Position numbers and translations under genes: made by a program. Of a stretch of 24,335 nt of DNA, positions 8,007-16,409 are shown piece after piece (the stretch's first letter is position 1; every line of letters begins with the position of its first letter). Origin of the DNA: JAAZHN01 sp964605575 (GTDB taxonomy: Bacteria > Bacillota_I > Bacilli_A > RF39 > UBA660). Where the stretch lies: the NCBI GenBank assembly GCA_964605575.1, contig CAZSDG010000011.1, positions 1 to 24,335 of the forward strand, given 5' to 3'. Below the pieces are notes generated by a model. That model had not been told where the DNA came from. It saw nothing but the letters and a program-made list of their open reading frames with translations, and did not search any database.

Positions 8007-10235
8007 TTATGATAGTTTGAATTTATCTTTTTTAATTAAAATATATATTCCAATTGTAATTAAACAAATTACTGGAATTACAATTAATTGTAATTCAACA
8101 CCTGTATGAGGATTTTTTACTGTTCCTGGTTCAATTTGTGAGCTAGGTTTATCAACTGGCGGTTTAACGGTATTACCACTATCTGCAACTATTTTAGTTG
8201 TATCAACAACATAAACTAGAAGTGATGAACTTACATTTGTTCCATCAGTTGATTGAGCAGTTATTGTAACTTGTCCTTCTTTTAAACCTTTAACTACACC
8301 GTTTTCAACTGTTGCTAAACTTGTATTACTTGATGTCCACGCTAATGCACTGTTTGTTGCATTTGCTGGTAATACAGTCGCGGTCAATGATAATGTACCA
8401 TTAACTGCTACTTCATTTAAACCAGAAACGGTTATTTCAGTTACTAATACTTTAGCTATTCCTTTAACAGTAAAGGTTCCATTTGCTGACACTAATCCAT
8501 CATTTGTTGCAATAATAAATTGATAAGTTCCAGGAGCAGTAATATTCTTTTTAACTTCTATTTCAAAACCATTACTTGTAGTATTAATAGTAAATGATGT
8601 ACTAACGTCTTTATTATTACTATTAAATACTTTTAGATTTAAATCAGCAACAGAACTTATTCCATCTAGGGTTAGAGGAATATTGAATTTACCACCTGTT
8701 TCATTATCAATATTTGGAACACTTGGCGTAACAGTTCCGACTGTTATTTTTCTTGAATCATTATCGGTGAAGGCTCTAATTATTGGTAAAAATTTTATAT
8801 CATTACTAGAAGCGACCGAATCTAACCATTGAGATCCTGTATTTGAATAATAACCTTTCCCAACTTTTGAATCTGGCATTGTTGAATTTATTATATTATC
8901 CATCGGATATATATATTCATTTTCCCCTTCACCTTCAAGCCCAATAAATTCTGCAATAATACTGTAGTTTTGACTTACCTCTACTTTTTCATTAACACTT
9001 ATTGTTTTATACCCGATTCCATCGCCAGTTCCTGAAGCTAATAACTTAGCGTCACTCATTTCTCCTGAAGATGAATAATATATCTTATAATTCATCTCGG
9101 GTAAAATTAGGAAGTTAACTTTTTTTAATATTTCTGTTTCACTATTTAATTTAGTAAATACACTTTTAGTAAATAATTTTTCTGAATCAGCAACAATAAA
9201 ATCTATGTCACCACCATCATGAAAATAGTTATTATCATTTGGACCTGTAATATTTTTAACGGAGAACACTGCACCGCAAATTGTTGCATCATAATAACTT
9301 ACATAATAGTATCCTTTATCGCCAAATTCTCCATCTGTTCCATATTGGTCCTTTATTATCCAAGCACCATTACCAGGTGCATTTGGACTAAATTTACTAG
9401 CCGAGTATGTATCATCCCAACCAACGATTGTTATAGCATGACCAGGACTATCTGATCCATTGTAATAATAAGAAACTTTATCAGCTGCAAAATCATCTGT
9501 ATATCCATGAGTTACAGCAAATAAAGCCCCATTGCTGACAAGTTCATTCTTAATTGATTTTAAACCAAAATTACCATTAGAATGACAATCACCAATTGAA
9601 TAAACGTTTATTGAACCAACATGAAAGCGATTCTTAAGATTAGCTTTCTCTTTGGTTGCTAAAGCCGTTGACCACGGAAGATCAGTTTCAAAAACCGGCC
9701 CTCTTCCACTTGAGAGATAAGAAATAGCATCAAAAATTCTACCACCATCATTAATTTTTCTTCCTATATAGCCAAGCGGATTAACCGTACCATCACTAAA
9801 CTTCTCGACCGTGTTATGATCAATATGTTTTTCTGATAAATCAATTTTATTATTGTTATTATTAAGTGCATAGTTTGTTTCAACTACTTCATTCGTTGCA
9901 AATGTCCAACACAGCCCAGTTTCTTCTTGATTTTTTACTGGAGATAGATAACCATAATCCCTTAAATCAAATTTAGTTGCTGTTAGAGGATCTGTATTAC
10001 CAATTGTCCCAAGTTTACTATTAATTTTACTCTTTAAAGATGCATATCTAGTTTCTACGCATCTGATTGGAGCTATAGTCATTGATTTTTCTTTATCGCT
10101 TAATTTACTCCAATTAATATATTCTTGTGTTTCAGTACACCTATAGTTACTTTTATCAAAGAAATATATCGCTTGAACATTTATAGCAAGCATTGATACT
10201 ACCAAAATCAACCCTATCATCAATTTCTTTTTCAT
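8007..10235 (-). CDS. Wall-anchored C1 (papain-family) cysteine protease with lectin-like and Big2 domains
   Basis: A secreted surface protease, 742 residues. Order: signal peptide (1-22, ending NVQA); C1A catalytic domain from about 88 (KFDLRDYGYLSPVKNQ) to about 316, with oxyanion-hole Gln103, nucleophile Cys109 in GLCWTFA, and His266 in GHAITIVGWDD; a lectin-like domain typical of bacterial C1 proteases (about 320-490); an Ig-like beta domain (about 495-592); a Big2 domain (about 597-677, with ATVENGVVKGLKEGQVTITA); a short Pro-rich spacer; then NPHTG (708-712), a membrane helix and a basic tail, the LPxTG-like wall-sorting layout. The third catalytic position is odd: where relatives have KNSWG, this one has KDQYG, putting Asp296 in place of the Asn. 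It may still be active, altered in specificity, or an inactive adhesin. A good promoter lies upstream; the start has GGAGTGATTTA before the ATG. No sortase gene is in the window. Confidence 0.9.
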   Translation of the reverse strand: MKKKLMIGLILVVSMLAINVQAIYFFDKSNYRCTETQEYINWSKLSDKEKSMTIAPIRCVETRYASLKSKINSKLGTIGNTDPLTATKFDLRDYGYLSPVKNQEETGLCWTFATNEVVETNYALNNNNNKIDLSEKHIDHNTVEKFSDGTVNPLGYIGRKINDGGRIFDAISYLSSGRGPVFETDLPWSTALATKEKANLKNRFHVGSINVYSIGDCHSNGNFGLKSIKNELVSNGALFAVTHGYTDDFAADKVSYYYNGSDSPGHAITIVGWDDTYSASKFSPNAPGNGAWIIKDQYGTDGEFGDKGYYYVSYYDATICGAVFSVKNITGPNDNNYFHDGGDIDFIVADSEKLFTKSVFTKLNSETEILKKVNFLILPEMNYKIYYSSSGEMSDAKLLASGTGDGIGYKTISVNEKVEVSQNYSIIAEFIGLEGEGENEYIYPMDNIINSTMPDSKVGKGYYSNTGSQWLDSVASSNDIKFLPIIRAFTDNDSRKITVGTVTPSVPNIDNETGGKFNIPLTLDGISSVADLNLKVFNSNNKDVSTSFTINTTSNGFEIEVKKNITAPGTYQFIIATNDGLVSANGTFTVKGIAKVLVTEITVSGLNEVAVNGTLSLTATVLPANATNSALAWTSSNTSLATVENGVVKGLKEGQVTITAQSTDGTNVSSSLLVYVVDTTKIVADSGNTVKPPVDKPSSQIEPGTVKNPHTGVELQLIVIPVICLITIGIYILIKKDKFKLS

Positions 10236-10261
10236 TAAATCACTCCCATATACTATATATC

Positions 10262-10290
10262 ATTATATAATGTTTTTCTTATTTGTACAA
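10262..10290 (-). promoter_or_regulatory. Promoter of the C1 protease gene
   Basis: Minus strand: -35 TTGTAC (10285-10290), 17-base spacer, perfect -10 TATAAT (10262-10267), 26 bases before the start codon. Confidence 0.7.
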
Positions 10291-10302
10291 GATATTATCT
10301 AT

Positions 10303-11442
10303 TCATTCTTCCTTTTCTTTGGATTTTGCAACCAAATTAGTAATAATAAAGAAAAATATACTGAAGGCAATAAGAATCAACATTGGTGTGAATATATTTT
10401 TTAATGAAGTAATACTATAATCAGTTAGTTCAATTATTCTTTTATTATTAACAATATACCAATAGGACGGGATAAATTGTGTATATGTTTGAAGTGTAGA
10501 TGGTAGTAATTCCATCGGAACAAAAGCTCCGCATAAGAAACTACTCCCTAAACCTATTACATTAATTATTCCCCCTCTTGTTTCATTCTTTTTTATTAAC
10601 ATTCCTAACAAGAAAGCTAAAGAAAGAACCATAATACTAAATAATAAAGAATTAACCATTAGAAGAACGCCTGTAATTGATAACATTATTTCTTTATAAA
10701 GTATTGTACTTAAGATAATATAGTATAACCAAACACCAAACATAACGGTTAGATGACCTAAAAACAACTGTTTGTTGGTTTTAATAATTGATGTTGCACT
10801 GATTAAGTTTCTTCTTTTAATTCGTCTTTCAACAAACTTACTAGTTATTAGACCAATGATATATAAACAAGTTCCAATAACAGTATAATTCATCATATTA
10901 AAAAATATTTTTATGCCTTCGGTTTTATCTTTAATCTTATGTAACAAATTAACTTGAGAGCTAATTTTTAAATCTTTAGATACTAAATCTGGAATTAATT
11001 TTAAATCTACATCATTTTGTAAATATGTTCGGTAATAGTTAAAATATTTATTTAAATCCATTTCAATATATTTAGAAGCAAATGAATTTGGAAAAAAGTC
11101 TGTTTCTATTTGTACTTCTTCTGTGTTAATAAATTTAGTTTCAAAGCCTTTCGGTATCTTTATTACATAATCTATCATCATATTAAAGATAGCATCTTTG
11201 ACTTTGTCTTCTTGAAGTTTTACAATTTTATAATTAGTTTTAACATAATCAGAAAATGACTTGGATAAATTAGAGTTATCATTATCAATTAAAAATATTT
11301 TTGGTTTTTGTGCTTTAAAATTAGGAGTAGTTACTTCTTGACTACTAGCAATGATTGCAGTCAAAGAAAATATTATAAAGTACATTATTACAACACCTAT
11401 ATTTTTTTTAACTATCTGTAAATAATATTTATATACTGTCAT
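10303..11442 (-). CDS. ABC-2 type exporter permease (second subunit)
   Basis: Membrane component of an ABC-2 family exporter. 379 residues with the family topology: one N-terminal helix (about 17-33), a long extracytoplasmic domain (about 35-175), then five C-terminal helices starting about 185, including FSIMVLSLAFLLGMLIKK and the family-typical GLGSSFLCGAFVPMELLP turn before the last helices. Its start overlaps the end of the upstream permease by 14 bases and is preceded by AGGAGGAAAAATT, so the pair is translationally coupled and probably forms a heterodimer. The substrate cannot be read from sequence; relatives export drugs, lantibiotics, sodium or polysaccharide. It ends the exporter operon; the protease promoter follows within 20 bases. 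Confidence 0.85.
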   Translation of the reverse strand: MTVYKYYLQIVKKNIGVVIMYFIIFSLTAIIASSQEVTTPNFKAQKPKIFLIDNDNSNLSKSFSDYVKTNYKIVKLQEDKVKDAIFNMMIDYVIKIPKGFETKFINTEEVQIETDFFPNSFASKYIEMDLNKYFNYYRTYLQNDVDLKLIPDLVSKDLKISSQVNLLHKIKDKTEGIKIFFNMMNYTVIGTCLYIIGLITSKFVERRIKRRNLISATSIIKTNKQLFLGHLTVMFGVWLYYIILSTILYKEIMLSITGVLLMVNSLLFSIMVLSLAFLLGMLIKKNETRGGIINVIGLGSSFLCGAFVPMELLPSTLQTYTQFIPSYWYIVNNKRIIELTDYSITSLKNIFTPMLILIAFSIFFFIITNLVAKSKEKEE

Positions 11443-12547
11443 AATTTTTCCTCCTAATAATAATAAAACTAGCCACTATCATTATTAATGAAAATACTAT
11501 TAGCATCATAACATTATTCCAATATCTAGTTAGTTCTGTATAATAATATAAAGAGTATAATCCATCAGAAATAGCAGCAACTGGATTAATTCTAGCTAAA
11601 AATGGTGCATTTGTTTCAATAATATACTTCATTTGCGCGACCATCATTCCTGCCAAAAATGTTAAAAACATAGTAATGCTAATTACAATTCCGATTTTTG
11701 CATCTTCACTTTTTTTATTAGCTAAACCAACAAATAAACCAAAAGCATTACCAGCAAACGATCCTAAAATGGCTATTAAAAATATATAACCTGTTTGTGA
11801 TCCAAAGTAAATTTTTAGAATAAACATTAAGTAAAAAAGTAATATTAAAATACTAAAAAGATGAATTAAGAACCCTGCTCCTAAATTACCTAGTAGTATT
11901 TTTAATTTATGATTAGGTGAGACACTAGTTCTAGCTGCTCTTTTACTTAGATTTGCTTCTGTTTCAACCGCAGCACTAACACCAAGCGAACCACCATAAA
12001 AACACGTCATTGCAATTAGTGAATAAAAATATATTACAATAATACTTATATTTTTTTGATTTACACTTTTGAAATAATTAATATCTGAGTATACCATTTC
12101 AATTATTTTTGGAATTTCTTTTGGTCCAGATAATTCAATAATATTACCGATTACTGAATTTGTTTGTAAATAATTATCTAAAACTGCTTTAATAATAGTT
12201 TCTTCAATCCCATTTTTTTTCACAGTAATATTAAGGTTTTTATTCAGATAATAATAACCAACGATTTCTTTTTTTTCTAAAGCTACTTTAGCCTTATTTA
12301 GATCTGAGTATTCAGTTAAATTAAATAACTTGTGTTCTTCACTGGCTAGTTCGGTAATAAGCATTTTGAAATTAGTATCGATATTCTCAACAAATCCCAC
12401 CTTTATTTCTTTAAAAGTACTTTCATTATCCAAATTAGAAAATGCTAGATAAAAAAATGTTGCTAAAATTATTGGAAATGCCATTGTCCAAAATATCATT
12501 GCTTTAGTTCTTAATAAAATTTTTAAACGATAAAGAAAAATATGCAC
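11429..12547 (-). CDS. ABC-2 type exporter permease (first subunit)
   Basis: 372 residues with the same architecture as its downstream partner: N-terminal helix (about 16-35, IFWTMAFPIILATFFYLAF), extracytoplasmic domain (about 36-165), then five membrane helices in the second half, with the ABC-2 segment LTFLAGMMVAQM and a final helix ending in RRKNYD. The start codon is GTG, one base after the stop of the ATPase gene, so it depends on coupled translation. I infer that it forms the membrane channel together with the second permease, driven by the ATPase encoded just upstream. Function beyond export is unknown; the neighbouring cluster of exported proteins does not prove a link. Confidence 0.85.
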   Translation of the reverse strand: MHIFLYRLKILLRTKAMIFWTMAFPIILATFFYLAFSNLDNESTFKEIKVGFVENIDTNFKMLITELASEEHKLFNLTEYSDLNKAKVALEKKEIVGYYYLNKNLNITVKKNGIEETIIKAVLDNYLQTNSVIGNIIELSGPKEIPKIIEMVYSDINYFKSVNQKNISIIVIYFYSLIAMTCFYGGSLGVSAAVETEANLSKRAARTSVSPNHKLKILLGNLGAGFLIHLFSILILLFYLMFILKIYFGSQTGYIFLIAILGSFAGNAFGLFVGLANKKSEDAKIGIVISITMFLTFLAGMMVAQMKYIIETNAPFLARINPVAAISDGLYSLYYYTELTRYWNNVMMLIVFSLIMIVASFIIIRRKNYDSI

Positions 12548-12548
12548 G

Positions 12549-13487
12549 CTAATCTCTAAGCTCTTTTCCTGTTAACTCAAGAAAAACATCATTTAATGTT
12601 GGTAATTCAGAAAATATTGAACGATAAACAATGTTGTTCGTCTTTAACAATTCAATTAAATTTAATAAATTGTTTTTACCTTTTGCATATGTAACTATTA
12701 AATTATTTCCGTTTCTTTCGACAGTTAAAACCGATTTTATTTTTTTGATTTCCGCTATTATTTTTTCATCTAACTCTTCGAATTCTAAGGTGATTTTTTC
12801 CTCGATTTCAATCAATTCTTTTAATTCTTCTTTGGTACCAGAACCAATTACTTTACCTTTATCAATAATAATGATTCTATTGCAAATCATTTCAACTTCT
12901 TCCATATAATGAGTTGTATAAATAACTGTAGTTCCAGACTTATTTAATTTTTTTATTCCTTCTAAAATATTATTACGACTTTGAGGATCAACGGCGACTG
13001 TCGGTTCATCCAAAAATAATAATTTTGGTTTATGAACGACCCCACAAGCAATATTTAATCTTCTTAAAAGGCCACCAGATAATTTTTTTGGTCTAAATTT
13101 TCTAAACTCATTTAAGGATACTAATTCAATAGCTTCTTCAACATAAGTTTTTCTTATATCTTTATCAGTAATATATAGTCCACAGAAATAATCAATATTT
13201 TCATATACGGTTAATTCATCAAAAACCGCAACATCCTGAAAAACAACACCAATTTTTCTTTTTATTTCATAAGAATCGGCCTTCATTTCTTCACCAAAAA
13301 TCTTAATATTTCCACCTTGAAACTTTAATAAAGATAATAAGCAGTTAATTATTGTTGATTTACCAGAACCATTAGGCCCTAATAATCCAAGAATTTCCCC
13401 TTCTAAAACATCAAAAGATATTTTATCTATTGCTTTAAAATTTCCATAATATTTTTCTAAATTGTTTACCTCAATTATTTTTTTCAT
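12549..13487 (-). CDS. ABC exporter ATP-binding protein (DrrA/CcmA-like)
   Basis: Cytoplasmic ATPase of the three-gene ABC-2 exporter and first gene of its operon. Motifs: Walker A GPNGSGKS (37-44), Q-loop VFQD with Gln84, signature LSGGLLRRLNIA (136-147), Walker B LLFLDEPTVAVDP (156-168) with Glu161, and H-loop TTHYMEE with His193. The 312 residues include the C-terminal extension (about 215-312) seen in DrrA/YhaQ-type ATPases, ending in LNDVFLELTGKELRD, which is characteristic of this group. Start supported by GGAGGG five bases before the ATG. The gap to the TasA-like cluster upstream holds that cluster's terminator and only a weak promoter candidate (TTGTTT, 15 bases, CATAAT), so expression may partly come from readthrough. 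Confidence 0.92.
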   Translation of the reverse strand: MKKIIEVNNLEKYYGNFKAIDKISFDVLEGEILGLLGPNGSGKSTIINCLLSLLKFQGGNIKIFGEEMKADSYEIKRKIGVVFQDVAVFDELTVYENIDYFCGLYITDKDIRKTYVEEAIELVSLNEFRKFRPKKLSGGLLRRLNIACGVVHKPKLLFLDEPTVAVDPQSRNNILEGIKKLNKSGTTVIYTTHYMEEVEMICNRIIIIDKGKVIGSGTKEELKELIEIEEKITLEFEELDEKIIAEIKKIKSVLTVERNGNNLIVTYAKGKNNLLNLIELLKTNNIVYRSIFSELPTLNDVFLELTGKELRD

Positions 13488-13515
13488 ATGCCCTCCATAA
13501 ATAATTATGCCAATA

Positions 13516-13544
13516 AAATAGAAAAAACAATGTTTTTTCTATTT
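13516..13544 (-). terminator. Hairpin at the end of the TasA-like/SipW operon
   Basis: A perfect 13-bp AT-rich stem (AAATAGAAAAAAC with GTTTTTTCTATTT, loop AAT) covers the stop codon of the DUF5305 gene. On the minus strand the right arm is T-rich (GTTTTTTCTATTTT), so it can act as a terminator; being nearly all A-T it may be leaky toward the exporter operon. Confidence 0.6.
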
Positions 13545-14588
13545 ATGGTTTTTATTTGTTTTAATATACAAATATATCATATCATTTTTAATGATATAAA
13601 ATATTGCCTTTCTCTTGGTTTCGTACAACATTATCGGTAGCATCATACTATCAGATAAGTTAAGCATTTCTTGAAAGTTTGCAATGCTAACTTGATTTAA
13701 ACCATCTATTTCAACCATATTCTTTGTTTCAACAACTATTTCATCATAATCTTTTTTGATTATATCAATTTCCTCATGGAATGGTTGACTATCTTTAGAG
13801 TTTAATATTTGTTTTATAGTTATTAGAATTAAGATAAAGACTAAACCAGCTAAAACAACATAAGCAGTTAATTTCCTTTGTTCTCGATTTATCTCTTTTA
13901 TATCGTTTGATGGCACTACTTTTTCCTCAATATTTTCTTTGATTGTATCAATTGAAAATACTTGTTCACTTAAATTCATTTTAGCAACTATTTCACGGTT
14001 TTCATTTAACGTATATTTTTCATTTTCTCCATTAAATTCAACCACCATTTTTACCTCTAAATATGCTGTAGTTGGTAGAGAAAGACTTTCTTTAAATTTC
14101 CAAACTTCTTGATTATAATCTTGCCAATCAAGACGAAATTTTTCATCAATGGCAAAGTCTTTATTATTATATTTTTTTTCTGTTAAAGGCATTAATACAT
14201 ATTCTTTTTTCCACATTTTAGGATTAACTGAAGCTTCAGTTACACTGTGATTATATAAACCAAATATTGTTGCTGTTACTTTATATTTAAGATTAATTGG
14301 TAACTTTTCGCTTCCAGAATATTTATATTTCATATTCATATTAATACTTTTTACTAAAGCATTAATATATGTTTCATAACTACTTAAATCAGGTTTTTTA
14401 ATATACTCATTATCAGCAATTTCTAAGTCATAATAAACATTACTTTTGTTCGAATAAATAAAGTTATTTTTAGTGCTTTTTAATTCGCTTAGTATTTTAA
14501 CAACTTTCAAACCGCTCCACGAGAAAATAAAAAAGAAAATGATCATTAATGTATAATAAATTAATCTTCTCTGTTTCATTCTTGTCAT
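13539..14588 (-). CDS. DUF5305-family bitopic membrane protein, partner of SipW-like peptidase
   Basis: 349 residues; I recognise the DUF5305 pattern seen next to signal peptidase genes in Clostridia and archaea. Layout: membrane helix at 9-30; extracytoplasmic domain (about 40-235) starting with NVYYDLEIADNEYIKKPDLS and containing YKVTATIFGL, then MWKKEYVL, and the IDEKFRLDWQDYN stretch; second helix at 240-260; cytoplasmic tail (262-349) with KDYDEIVVETKNMVEIDG, FQEMLNLSDSMMLPIMLYE and FYIIKNDMIYLYI, also typical. The start overlaps the stop of the peptidase gene (TAATG), so the two are made together. The biochemical role of DUF5305 is not known; the conserved pairing suggests it helps processing, folding or assembly of the TasA-like substrates. 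A downstream ATG (codon 4) is an alternative start. Confidence 0.75.
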   Translation of the reverse strand: MTRMKQRRLIYYTLMIIFFFIFSWSGLKVVKILSELKSTKNNFIYSNKSNVYYDLEIADNEYIKKPDLSSYETYINALVKSINMNMKYKYSGSEKLPINLKYKVTATIFGLYNHSVTEASVNPKMWKKEYVLMPLTEKKYNNKDFAIDEKFRLDWQDYNQEVWKFKESLSLPTTAYLEVKMVVEFNGENEKYTLNENREIVAKMNLSEQVFSIDTIKENIEEKVVPSNDIKEINREQRKLTAYVVLAGLVFILILITIKQILNSKDSQPFHEEIDIIKKDYDEIVVETKNMVEIDGLNQVSIANFQEMLNLSDSMMLPIMLYETKRKAIFYIIKNDMIYLYIKTNKNHK

Positions 14589-15769
14589 TAATTAACACCC
14601 TTTTCTATATTCACTTCTTTTTCTGGTTCTAATAGTTCTCTTAACCATATCGTTGGATAGCCCACTTTGGGAATGTTTAAAATTAATTTTCCAGTTATTT
14701 GTTCTTCACTAACTGGTCTTGCATCTTTTAAGCGATTATTATCCCCTTTTGTAATATATTTTTTGCCATTACTTGTTTCAATAATATTTATTATCCGATG
14801 AATAACATATATATCATCTATCTTGTATTCAATTATATCATTTATTTTAATATTATCATATTCTTTCCTTTTGATTACTACCATGTCCCCACGCTTAATT
14901 TGTGGTAGCATACTATTTGAAACAATAATCGTCGGAATAATCGGCAGCATTCTTGTAGTAAAAGAAAGAAGAAAAATTAATAATAAAACAAAGGCACCTT
15001 TTTCAATTTTTTGACCAACTGTATTTTCTTGATGTATACCAAAATTAGTCTTTCTAGTGAAAATATTTTCTAATTTCATAAAAGCAAATAAAGGGACTAA
15101 TAAATCAATTATTACCTCTAAAACAAATGATTCTTTAGGGAAAATCGGTGTTACTATACTAACTAATTTAATTATTAATATATATATTAATGGTGATATA
15201 TAATTATCTTTAACAGCTAAATATGTTAAAAATGAGTTTAAAACTAGTAACGGCAGAAATGTTTTAATTGTAAAATCTATTATACCGATAACACTTGAAA
15301 TGCTAGAACTAAAATTAGCATATGAAACATCAGTAAACACCATAATTAAGGTAATTAAAATACAAGTTTTAACCAAGTTTTTTTTATTAGAATTTTTAAC
15401 AAAGTAATTACGAATTATTTCTCTAGGAAGTAAAAAACTTAGTATCCCCCAAGAATTTTTTAATATTCCTAAAAAAGAACGATCAAAAGGGCTATGGGAA
15501 AAACCGACGGCAATTCCTAGTAAATAATAAACAATTATGTAAATTAAGGCAGATATTAAAATAATTTCTCTAACTGCTTTACTTTTAAAGCTAAACGGTT
15601 TGCTCTTTTTAGGCATAAATAAAAATAATATGGTTAATAATATAAGCCAAATCAATGGCCGATATATATAGATATAATTTGGCCCTGCTTCCCATAAAAA
15701 AATCGGTGATAAAGAGCCAATTAATAATACTAATAATAGAAAAAAATAAATTGTATATTTGTTTTTCAT
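14588..15769 (-). CDS. SipW-like (Ser/His) signal peptidase I with N-terminal multi-helix membrane domain
   Basis: Membrane-bound signal peptidase, family S26, of the ER/archaeal/SipW type that processes TasA-like precursors. The catalytic domain is at about 270-375: Ser286 in SNSMLPQIKRGDMVVIK, and His324 in YVIHRIINI where the usual bacterial enzyme has Lys; TKGDNN and KDARPV carry the conserved acidic residues. What is unusual is the front: residues 1-250 hold about six or seven membrane helices (8-22, 36-52, 68-88, 134-148, 160-186, 191-210, 217-231), whereas B. subtilis SipW is about 190 residues with two helices. The gene begins 10 bases after the second TasA-like gene (GAGGTAAAAA before the ATG) and overlaps the DUF5305 gene at its end. 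The role in cleaving its two upstream neighbours is inferred from gene order. Confidence 0.85.
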   Translation of the reverse strand: MKNKYTIYFFLLLVLLIGSLSPIFLWEAGPNYIYIYRPLIWLILLTILFLFMPKKSKPFSFKSKAVREIILISALIYIIVYYLLGIAVGFSHSPFDRSFLGILKNSWGILSFLLPREIIRNYFVKNSNKKNLVKTCILITLIMVFTDVSYANFSSSISSVIGIIDFTIKTFLPLLVLNSFLTYLAVKDNYISPLIYILIIKLVSIVTPIFPKESFVLEVIIDLLVPLFAFMKLENIFTRKTNFGIHQENTVGQKIEKGAFVLLLIFLLSFTTRMLPIIPTIIVSNSMLPQIKRGDMVVIKRKEYDNIKINDIIEYKIDDIYVIHRIINIIETSNGKKYITKGDNNRLKDARPVSEEQITGKLILNIPKVGYPTIWLRELLEPEKEVNIEKGVN

Positions 15770-15779
15770 TTTTTACCTC

Positions 15780-16352
15780 TTATCTAGTCATCACTATAAC
15801 ATATTCGAAGGTTTGTTTTAAGCCTTTGACTGTATATTCCAATGTAACAGTTAGTGTACTTGGATTTGGTGAATTATAATTAATATAGTTATATTTCATT
15901 GTTAAAGTTCCTCGTTCACCAGGCGCTAAATCTTTTTTATCAAGTTTAGAAGACATAACAGAAAACCCGCCTCCTGATGTTACTTTATGATTAATTTTAC
16001 CTTTAGATAATGGCTCATTATAGATGTTTTCAAATGTTAGGTTTAAAGTTGTTGTGTAAAACAAAACATTGTTATCTGTTTTGTTAAAAGTAATAGTTAA
16101 TATATTGTCATTTAAGACTTCACTTTGGAGATTTGCTCTTGAAGGAAATGTTCCTGTTGAGTAGTAATTACCATTTTTTATTAATTTAAGGTTTAATTTT
16201 GTTCCTTGAATTAAATAATTTGTTTTAACAATCCCTTGTACCCTCAACTTCTCACTAAAAAGACCATAGCCAACTGTCATAAAAAGTAAGACAACTGCAG
16301 CTATGATTGTTATATATACACTTTTTTTCTTGTTTTTCCTTTTTATTCGCAT
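15780..16352 (-). CDS. TasA/camelysin-like exported protein, second (minor?) subunit
   Basis: 190 residues, exported. A strongly basic N-terminus (MRIKRKNKKKS) precedes a helix (YITIIAAVVLLFMTVGYGLF) and SEKLRVQGIVKTN, matching position for position the leader of the upstream gene (shared pattern G.x.LFSE.L...G..KT); this is the signal type handled by SipW. The rest looks like a beta-sandwich: LNLTFENIYNEPLSKGKINHKVTSGGG, then LAPGERGTLTMKYNY, ending in YTVKGLKQTFEYVIV. The ATG at 16352 is preferred over one eight codons upstream because GAGGTAAT precedes it and the upstream ATG lies inside a terminator hairpin. As it sits behind that terminator it is probably made in smaller amounts than the first gene, like the accessory subunit (TapA or a minor pilin) of other fibre operons. 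Sequence similarity to TasA itself is weak. Confidence 0.65.
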   Translation of the reverse strand: MRIKRKNKKKSVYITIIAAVVLLFMTVGYGLFSEKLRVQGIVKTNYLIQGTKLNLKLIKNGNYYSTGTFPSRANLQSEVLNDNILTITFNKTDNNVLFYTTTLNLTFENIYNEPLSKGKINHKVTSGGGFSVMSSKLDKKDLAPGERGTLTMKYNYINYNSPNPSTLTVTLEYTVKGLKQTFEYVIVMTR

Positions 16353-16365
16353 TATTACCTCTTTT

Positions 16366-16398
16366 AAAAAAACCACACATATATTACTATGGTGGTTT
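16366..16398 (-). terminator. Intra-operon terminator between the two TasA-like genes
   Basis: Minus strand: hairpin AAACCACCAT / ATG(T)GTGGTTT (16370-16398, one bulged base, loop AGTAATAT) followed by seven T (16366-16372). It stands 12 bases after the stop of the first TasA-like gene and before the second gene's ribosome binding site. With no other promoter visible in the 57-base gap, it should act as a partial terminator that sets the ratio of first to later products. Confidence 0.75.
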
Positions 16399-16409
16399 AT
16401 TCTATTTTC

